Of a stretch of 64,000 bases of DNA, positions 56,333 to 64,000 are shown one piece after another (position 1 is the stretch's first letter; the number at the start of each line of letters is the position of its first letter). The stretch is taken from assembly GCA_021209875.1 (NCBI GenBank), contig JAGYVD010000004.1, forward strand, positions 4,377,001-4,441,000, read 5' to 3'. The DNA comes from Rosellinia necatrix. Lineage: Eukaryota > Ascomycota > Sordariomycetes > Xylariales > Xylariaceae. The translations under genes and the position numbers were made by a program. The notes beneath the pieces were generated by a model. The model saw nothing but the letters and a program-made list of their open reading frames with translations, ran no database searches and had not been told where the DNA came from.

Positions 56333-58973
56333 GGCATTTCCCCGCATGCAACGGACCAACAAAAGATATGGATATAGATTTGCTCACATGGCGGAGAGCA
56401 GCGAAACCGCATGTTTTCTCCTGTACATTAGATTAAGTAGGCAGGATGAATGCCGAGCCTCGCAATATTGTACCCCAATGCATGCCCGAACAATGACACA
56501 GACTGTCCGCCATCGAGAGGCTGGGCGATCCCCCACTTGCCGGCCCCCATCTCTACCTGTACAAGTATTCGAACGAGCGAGTGAATAAGCACGGTATCTG
56601 ACCCGAGCCCGCTATTCTGACCCGGAAAGCCGCTCTCCCATTGGGGACCGGGTGGAACGTTCACTAGACTGGATAGCGCGCCGTTCGCCACTGGGGTATC
56701 GGACACAGAGCGTTGTTGGCGTCTCCCGCTCAAAGCTTATAGGATGGACGGTAGAGAATATCACTCCCGCATGTGAAGTCGTACGATGTGGTGTAGTGCG
56801 GTAAACGTGATTATCCCAACTCACAATCTTGTGTCTCCAGTGGTGGTGTCGTCTCTTGCACATCGGGCGGACTACCTAGATACATAGGGACTCTTACATA
56901 TTACGCGAGCACCCGACAAGCTGGCGACGAGCGACGTCCAATGCTTTGCTGAGGGGTCGAGATTGACGGAGATATGATTGGTAGGAGGTGGCGTGCCAGA
57001 AAAGAACGCAATGTAGCCTATGCCCTCTACATACTCATGTCGTGTTTCCATCACTTGCAGCATCCTACCACGAAACAGATCGCTCTGGATGAGGAGGCCG
57101 GCGGTAAATTCCGCATCCTAGGTAGATTTTTTCGGGGTGTCAATACCCACGCCAACAGCGCCACCAGCCTCATGATACGGGCACGGATTTTGGGGTCCCG
57201 GATCGGGCGGTGAGTGGTAGGACGCTGGCTGACCTTAACCGACAAGCGCGATTGTTCATTCATTACTTCCGCTCTACACTATGTTCGAGCTTGACGCTTG
57301 ACTTGGGTATCGCGTAGGTTTGCTAGCGGCTGCTCACGTGGTCTTTGCTGCGCGCATGTTATCGAAACGACAGGCAAGTTGCGTGACCTTAGTAGTCTTT
57401 CACATGGCACCAACAGCCCAATGCGACCTCGTTCCCAGAGAACAAGAGGAATTAGGGCCGAGCTCGTCTTGAGCTGTGCGAGGTAACGAGATAAGTCGGA
57501 CACCCACTCCTCATCGGATAGCCTGTTGGGGGTTAATTTGCTTAGGGCTCCTTCTTCGCTTCTTCGCCCTTTCTTCTTGTTCTTTTCATCCCTCCGCGGT
57601 AGCGTGGTGAGAGGGGAACAGAAATTTCTTTTTCCCTTGCACATCTTTCAAAAGCTTGAATTCGCAACCGCCCAAATGCCGAGATCCACAGGGCCATCGG
57701 ACGCACCTTGCTATTTTCTGCCTAGCCTGCTGAGCCAAGATGGAAGCGGGTTGGTTAGATGGTGTGCTGGAGTTGCATCAACACTACCTGCTGTGCTGAT
57801 GAAGGGCAGAGATGGGCGAGGGCCGCTAGCCCTTGAAACATTCATGGATCCCCCGCTGAATCCAGGCTGTGAACTGGATTGGCTGGTTGTTTTCGCCCTC
57901 GTTCGGTCATTAATACCCCCAAAGCGGTTGGGGGGTGACTTGTTTCACAGCCCAAAATGTCTGCCTACTTGCAGGCAACTAGGGAATCGGAACTGCTGCA
58001 TTGGCTGGTACTGGGGGATGGCTATATGAACATATCAGGTAACAACCGAATCAAACAGGAACATCGGTCAATAGTTGGCACGTGTGTACTGTATCTTGTA
58101 CGGGGCTTAGGTCTACACACCGGCCAGATGATCGGCAATGCAGACGGTTTCGGCGCTCATTTGTGAGTGGCCATGAGTCGTTGCATGACTCTACTTACTC
58201 CATAATGCATTTCATGTTGGAAGCAATTTCGTCAATAGGCGTCCTAGTCAACGAGCGACCAACCACACACACAGTGCTGACGGGTTGAGAATACCATATT
58301 GGCCTCTGCCAGTGCTATAATGCTGTTGTGCATATCAACGATGAAGAAGGCAATGCGAATATGCACCTAGATAGCGTATGGTAGTGTAAGCATGTGTAAC
58401 TACTAGCGAGTGAGATGAGTCCGTGCCTAGGTATGTAATGGAGATAAACCATGTCCGTAACGCTTTTGACAGGTGGTGTTCGTTTGAATGGGGGATCTGT
58501 TCGGTTCGGTAAGATTATTTATGCCAATTTGGAGCTATCTCTGGAGCGAGGGCTTGGCCGTCACAAGAAAGTCACAGTGCATGGCGAAGAATGTTACCTC
58601 GCCCCAGCAACAGTGCGATGCTGGGTTTGCGATGTATTGGAATTTAGGCCATGCGGTGATGTTTGCTGACAACGGGATGGCTGCGACCATAGTATTGTCG
58701 CATCGTGCATGTTTTGTCGATGGACGACTTACTATTGTATTAGAACGGCCTCCGGGGTAAAAGCGATTCTTGGCGATTGATGTTTTTACATGAGCGTTTC
58801 CACGCTGTGGATAAGCACTTTGCTTTCCCTCTAATCAGTGCCTTGATTTATGATAGAGAGGGTCCATAACGGCACCGTGACCTCGACTCGTGACAGTAGA
58901 TCCTTTCTATTACGGATTCGGAATCTGATGAGAGACCTCTTACACTATTCCGTGCCGACGCTAGATATCTATT

Positions 58974-59012
58974 GCAGTGCAGTGTAGTGTAGTGTAGTGT
59001 AGTGCAGTGTTA
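58974..59012. repeat. TAGTG pentanucleotide repeat
   Basis: Seven or so head-to-tail TAGTG/CAGTG units. Confidence 0.85.
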
Positions 59013-60860
59013 GTGTACGTAGAAAAACGACAACTGAGCCGGAGACTGGGCTTCCTTGTTGCAAGGTTGAGATCGGGTTTGGCGCATGCTTTGCTGCCAT
59101 GTAATATCCGGGCGATGGCGTTTGCGGTGTTAGGATCATATAGTTATGGCCTGCCCTGGGCTGACAGATGGGGGCGGGGGAACAAGGACAATGCTTACTT
59201 GATTCGCTCCAGATTTTTAGCAGGCCAAAAGCCAAGATGAAGCTGAAGCAGGGGAGTTGGTAAAACCAGTCACCAAACCGAAGCACTGTATGCCGTCCAG
59301 CACTACGGCGAGCTCCTGCGTGCATAATCAAAGTCTGTTGATAAAAAGGAAGCACCTACCTAGTGTTTATTAGTTTTATTACACTAGGTAACTACTATCA
59401 CAACCCATCTGATCTTCCCTCTTAGCATTATGTGCACAGTATACTTACTGTATATTGAAAGCTGTCTCTGATGTGCCTGCTCATTTTTGGTGGTGGCTGC
59501 CAGGGACTGCCGAGGGGTAAAGTAGTGTAAAGTCCACACCACTGGCATGCGCTTCCATTTTAGTTCGCCCGCAGATAAGCTGCTCCCTTCCCTACCTACC
59601 TACATACCTAAACCTTACATACTGCTTAACCTACATACTTTCAGCGGTACCTACAGCGTGGTAAAGTGCTCCTCTGACAGGCAGGGGGAAATCTAAGCAG
59701 GTACCTTCAAGTTCCATGCATCTTATTGATGTTACTTTGTTCTGGCCACACATACCTAAGGTTATGTGCTTTATTTAGAAGGAGCCGCTGACACAATAAA
59801 TCTTCCACATTCCGCAACTGTTGCCTGTAGTTGGATTATGCCCCCCTTCTGGAACGCACATAAGGCATGTGGTCCCGTTGTCATTTGGCGTGCGTTGCCA
59901 CCTAGGCGGGCTGAAGAAAGGCAAGATTGATTGGTGGCCGAGGGTGCCTCGTTCATCCCAGCTAAGCAAGGCTTATTTATTACTTGTATCATTCCGTCTG
60001 CAGGCTAGTCTGCTATTATGTATGTGGTTATAAGTTATAACCATGTACCCCTTGGTTTGGATAAAGTGTCTTGCAGCATGACCTGAGAGCGATGAGATGA
60101 CCTCAGGTGGCAGCTACAGCGTGTATGTGTATACTTGCCTGCTGTAGTATTTATCTACGTAAATGCCAACTTAAGTACCCAGCTGTACGACAGCATAAGG
60201 TACCTGTGCTATGATAGGCCCTGAAGGAGCCACTATGCTAAAATAAGCAATACCTATAGTGCTTGTGATACCCAAAGCAGCCCCAAGGCTACACTACTAC
60301 TGAGCCGGCTAGGCATACCTCATCTGCACCATCTGGTCTCCTCCAAGTACTGTACAGTAGTAGTACTATGTACTTCGGTGGGCGGTTTGCCCCTGCAGTC
60401 ACCCTCTTCCCTTTTGCGCGGTCCACCCACGTTCTCTGTACTCGACCTGCCGCAGGAAGTACCATCTCTACCTCTTCCGTCAATATCCAAGCCTTTTTCC
60501 CCTTGTCTTTATTTCCATCCCACACAACACACACGCTCGTGTTCGCCATATTCGTTATAGTTTTGGCCTGGATGCTTATGAAAGCGGACCGACTCTCGAA
60601 CCTGAGACGATTTCCTGCGAACGCGAAGGGCAGAACATAGGGTTTGCCCTGCTTATGCTTCGGACTTGTCAACAGGATCGGATCGCTCCCCGGGTTGACT
60701 CTTGCATCTGGCCGTGTGAAAGTTTACCCCAGGACGCCACTCGCCACAGCTCGATTTCGCAAACCTTACTCTCTCCCGCCCATTGTTGTCCCTGTTGTCG
60801 GTTGTCCGGCTGACTGGCTCGGAACAAGCTTCTGGGTCGGGATCAGCACAACGCGAGCGT

Positions 60861-60986
60861 ATGCCTCGCGCTTCGGCATCGGCAAAGCGACAAAACGGTG
60901 CCTCGAACCATCGCGATCCCAAACAACACGAGAATGGCCTCGTAGGGCCCGGGAAACGTGTCCCCAGGCCGCCGCAACAGCAGCAA

Positions 60987-61017
<31 letters not shown>

Positions 61018-63821
61018 AAAGGAGCCAGACTCAGCTCAATGGTAACATCCCGGATCAACACTTAACGCCTCAACAACCGGCACAGTTTGGTACCGAAGAT
61101 GCGCCCATCCCTTCCGCTCCCTCGACGCCGCCTGCCAATGCGAACGGCTTTCCCAAATCTACCGCAGAAATGCACGCCGAACCGCGATCCGCCGGTTCTT
61201 TGAGGCGTTCGTCACTCGGCGCGTATTCGGAGGCATCATCGGCTGAGTCTTACAATTCGCATGCCGCGAATGTCGCACCCGAAGACAATCACCGCCGCAT
61301 TGATGTCAACGCCACCAAAAATAGCCACGTTCATCGCGATCCCGGCCCGCTTGACTTTGCGTACACGGTTCTGCGGCTGTGTCCGCTACAAGACACCATT
61401 GCCATCCTCATCATCTTGATGCAGATTCCTCCCCTGGCTCTTTCCGGAATCTACGTGCTCTTTACCTTACTTACTTTCGTGACGAGTAATGGTCTCACGC
61501 TCAGCGACGTCTTCGAATGGAACCTCGGCGCCCCTTCACTGGCGACAGTCATTTGCGTAGACGGTATTGTGCTTTTGATCTGGCTCTTTCTGTGGGGCCC
61601 CATACAGCATGTCATACTTGATCTGGCGCAAATGGTCATTGCTTTGGGTTTGGGCGGCGGCTCGAGTTCCAGAGACGGGGGTTCCATGAAAAATACCTTC
61701 ATTTGCCTCAGCATGATCTTGCTCTCTCACGTGTTACGCCACACCAAGATGAGATACTCGCCTGTTGGTTATCTGCTTGGATCGAGTCGCTTCATGAGCC
61801 CCGAGATGGGCGATCCCCTCGAGAGCCTAGATCTCTTGAGGGGCTATGACAAAGTGCAGTCGGGCTGGTTCGGGTGGGTCAAGAGCATTCTCGCCATCCA
61901 TATCCTTACACAAGGTCTCGTGAAGTACATACGCGACTGGTATTTAAGGCGAGAGAGGCGAGATAGCCTGGCCCAAAATGCCGCGGATCCTGAGGCCGGG
62001 AAGTCGTATAGCCCAGATGCGGACGGTGGTTTTTTGACACCGGATAGCGATGCAGCGACGTTGCAGACTTCGGCCGCCTTGAGCACAAAAAAGAAAAGGA
62101 AACAAAGCGCCCAGGTGAGGAACCGCCAACCTTTGTGGGCGGCCCTAGCGAGTACCAAAATTGTTGTTTTCAAAGAATATGAACTTACCCACGCCACAGC
62201 GGAGTCTGCTGGTTCAAACGCTACTGATATACATAATCTCGGAAATGCCCCATTCAACACCCAGCCTGGACAAATTTGGATTTCGTTCGTCGGCTGTGAT
62301 GAGGTGTGTTTCAACACTAGCCAGTTCCCTATCGACCGACCGGACGAGATCCATCGGGATGGTTCGGGAGATGATTATTCGAAACCATTCTATGTGCGGG
62401 TCAACAACGCCATCTGGCAGCCGACCCGGATGAAGCCTACCAAGAGCTGTGAGGAGGGGACCGGCTTAGGAATTCGTTGGAGTGGAGATATATATGGCTT
62501 AACTCCGCTGTCAAATTACGAGTGTGAATTTATCTGTTCGATCACGGACGAAGTATTGTTCTCTACGAGTGTCAGGACTACTCAACCCAAAACCACAGAT
62601 GCGGATATAGCGAGCTCAAAAACCCCTACACGTTCACTTCGACCGGATTCTCCTATGACCACCCTGAAGACATCGATTGCTGCAAGCGAAACCAGGCTAG
62701 CGGACGAGAGAATTCGACAGAGGACATCGCGCAGGGATTTTCATAGGAAGGTGAATGGCATGAAGAAGGAGAACGAAAAGCTTTCCGCTGCCGTGCAATC
62801 AGCAGGGACGGGTGACGAGAAGCTCCGCCAAAAGATCCAGCAAAATACCACGCAACAGAAGCAAGCAGAACAAGCCATGGCTCAGCTGGAGTCGGAACTG
62901 AAAGACTTTGACAAAATCCCAGAAGCATTGAGGTCTTCGTGGAAAAGCAAGCAAGCTTCGTGGGCTGATGAAAAGGCGAGGTTTGATGGGGCGGTCGCAG
63001 CCTCCAAGAGTTTCAAGGCCTCGGTCGAAGAAGGAATCAAGGCCCTAGAGGATGAGAAGACCAGTCTTCAAGCCAAGCGAAACAAGATTAGTGGCCGCAT
63101 TGCCAAGGTCGATGCTGAGCATGCCCGTATTACGGATGCGAATGCTCGCGGCCTCGACGAAGCGGAACGCCGCCGCCAGGCTAGAGAGACGTTGGAAAAG
63201 GAGATATCCAGGAACGATCGAGAATCCGTTGCACGCATCAACGAACTAGACGCCATCGGCTTCAACAAAGACCAAGAAAATATGATACTCAAGGGCCAAC
63301 TCGACGCCTTCCACACACAACAGGTGACGTATACCTATACGAGATCACTCGAAAACCCTGCCGAAGCTACCGGTCCATATGCCCCGACAGGTCCTCCCGG
63401 CCACCCGCAATCGAACGCAACCGGCACGGTTCCGTACGATGCGGCAGCCGCCTGGAACAATAGCCTTTACCAGAACTCACTATGGGGGCCGTCTCCTCTA
63501 GCTTCTGCCTTCGTCCCGCAGGTGGCTGCGGCATCACAATCCCGACAGCAGGCAACCAAACTCAGGGGCCGGTCATCATCTATGCTAAGCAATGTTTCTG
63601 GGTTCACTCGCTTTAGTGGGGACGAAGATGAGCACGCTAGCGTTATTCAGGGGGCATCGTACGGTTATGTAGGCCTCGGGCCTCCCCCGGGTCTTGGGTT
63701 TCCGCACATGGCTCGACACCCTAGTGATAGGGATGCTATCAGCGATGATAGTGCCAGCCCTGGCAACGGGAGCGTCGGGAGCGGGAGCACTCGAGACCCG
63801 ATGAGTCCCCCGCCATCCTGA
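60861..63821 (+). CDS. acrB: AcrB, ubiquitination-network membrane protein
   Basis: A single frame of 986 codons from ATG 60861 (MPRASASAKRQNGASNHRDP); an upstream in-frame ATG at 60783 adds a non-conserved-looking leader. After a basic head (ENGLVGPGKRVPRPP) comes a CAG/CAA-encoded Gln run (about residues 39-55) and a Ser-rich linker. Hydrophobic segments lie at about 175-205 (DTIAILIILMQIPPLALSGI), 228-262 (TVICVDGIVLLIWLFLWGPI), 279-292 and 338-358. A conserved segment follows (KIVVFKEYELTHATAESAGS; NAPFNTQPGQIWISFVGCDE), then a long coiled coil at about 593-815. The C-terminus is disordered and Gly/Pro/Ser-rich. This layout matches Aspergillus nidulans AcrB, genetically tied to acriflavine resistance and the CreB deubiquitinase network. 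The molecular activity is unknown. Confidence 0.88.
60975..61019 (+). repeat. CAG/CAA repeat encoding polyglutamine in AcrB
   Basis: About 15-16 consecutive Gln codons, a mix of CAG and CAA, keeping the reading frame. Confidence 0.9.
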
Positions 63822-64000
63822 TAGTGAGGTCGTTAGCAGTGAGCGTGGAGGATGCGTCAGGTTTCGAGGTTTTGGCTAGGTACTGCCTTCGTTCAGGTGA
63901 TGGAACTTGACAATAACAATAAAGCGTCTTATTGTCCATTTACTTGTACGAAATGCTGTTTCGCGGCTTTAGTATTAGTGTGACGTGACATGTATGGTGG
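63822..64000. other. 3' flank of acrB
   Basis: The acrB frame ends with TGA followed by a second stop. A possible polyadenylation signal AATAAA occurs at about 63918-63923, about 100 bases after the stop. Nothing else is visible before the window ends. Confidence 0.5.

Larger units (their letters stand above)
55269..60860. other. 5.6-kb gene-free region
   Basis: This is the largest gap of the window. Short open frames up to 175 codons occur on both strands, but none shows a recognisable domain, consistent splicing or biased codon use. It contains a GT microsatellite (56306-56332), a TAGTG tandem repeat (58974-59012), TAGG/TACC motifs (about 59355, 59597-59650, 60170-60210) and, in the last few hundred bases, the likely AcrB leader. 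It could be heavily decayed repeat DNA or hold a non-coding RNA gene; neither can be shown from the sequence. Confidence 0.5.

Noticed and set aside
57279..57644. 121-codon minus-strand frame
   Set aside because: Contains Lys/Arg-rich sequence but no recognised domain, and no conserved context. Left out as likely chance.
1..64000. tRNA, rRNA or CRISPR elements
   Set aside because: By eye I found no GGTTCGANNCC-type B box in a tRNA-like fold, no rRNA signature and no spaced direct repeats. A tRNA scan would be needed to exclude tRNAs fully.

Overview
The window is nuclear DNA of a filamentous ascomycete (Pezizomycotina, probably a Sordariomycete). The evidence is short introns (about 50-200 nt) with GTANGT donors and CTAAC/CTGAC branch sites, monocistronic genes on both strands, gene families typical of the group (AcrB, fungal PGAP4-like glycosyltransferase, UBA/UIM pseudo-deubiquitinase), and no bacterial operon structure. 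The class assignment is an inference from protein resemblance; no marker gene settles it.

Layout. 1-4.4 kb: gene-free, possibly decayed repeat DNA. 4.5-5.75 kb (-): class B Hsp40 co-chaperone (Sis1/Psi1). 7.6-10.7 kb (-): UBA + UIM protein with a USP-like region. 12.4-13.3 kb (-): Cdc34-type E2. 16.2-17.5 kb (+): Mediator subunit Med19/Rox3. 18.0-19.6 kb (-): F-box protein. 21.5-23.7 kb (+): DUF676-type alpha/beta hydrolase. 24.65-26.27 kb (-): Rit1 initiator-tRNA modifying enzyme. 26.9-28.1 kb (-): coiled-coil protein of unknown function. 30.9-32.1 kb (-): RNase T2. 33.2-34.3 kb (-): four-helix membrane protein. 36.2-37.1 kb (-): unknown fungal protein. 37.9-39.25 kb (-): PGAP4-like glycosyltransferase. 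40.0-41.2 kb (-): 2-oxoglutarate/Fe(II) oxygenase. 42.8-45.0 kb (-): Ccr4 deadenylase. 49.2-51.7 kb (+): SAM methyltransferase. 52.5-53.0 kb (-): small LYR protein (ETFRF1/LYRM5-like) whose reading frame only appears after splicing. 53.6-55.3 kb (+): hot-dog thioesterase, divergent from the LYR gene. 55.3-60.9 kb: gene-free. 60.9-63.8 kb (+): AcrB.

The genes are mostly housekeeping functions: protein folding, ubiquitin signalling (E2, F-box, UBA/UIM protein, AcrB), transcription and mRNA decay (Med19, Ccr4), tRNA modification, and glycan and mitochondrial chemistry. I see no secondary-metabolite cluster, CRISPR array, intact transposon, tRNA or rRNA gene.

The most unusual signals are structural. 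(1) Four genes lie wholly or partly in sharply bounded GC-rich patches, and these are the only genes with broken frames; each break lies at or near a short G/C run or simple repeat. (2) Two or three of these patches abut long poly(dA:dT) tracts; Rit1 has one on each side. (3) A 4-bp-period palindromic family (TAGGTA/TACCTA) fills most intergenic regions. (4) One gene appears to use a GC-AG intron.
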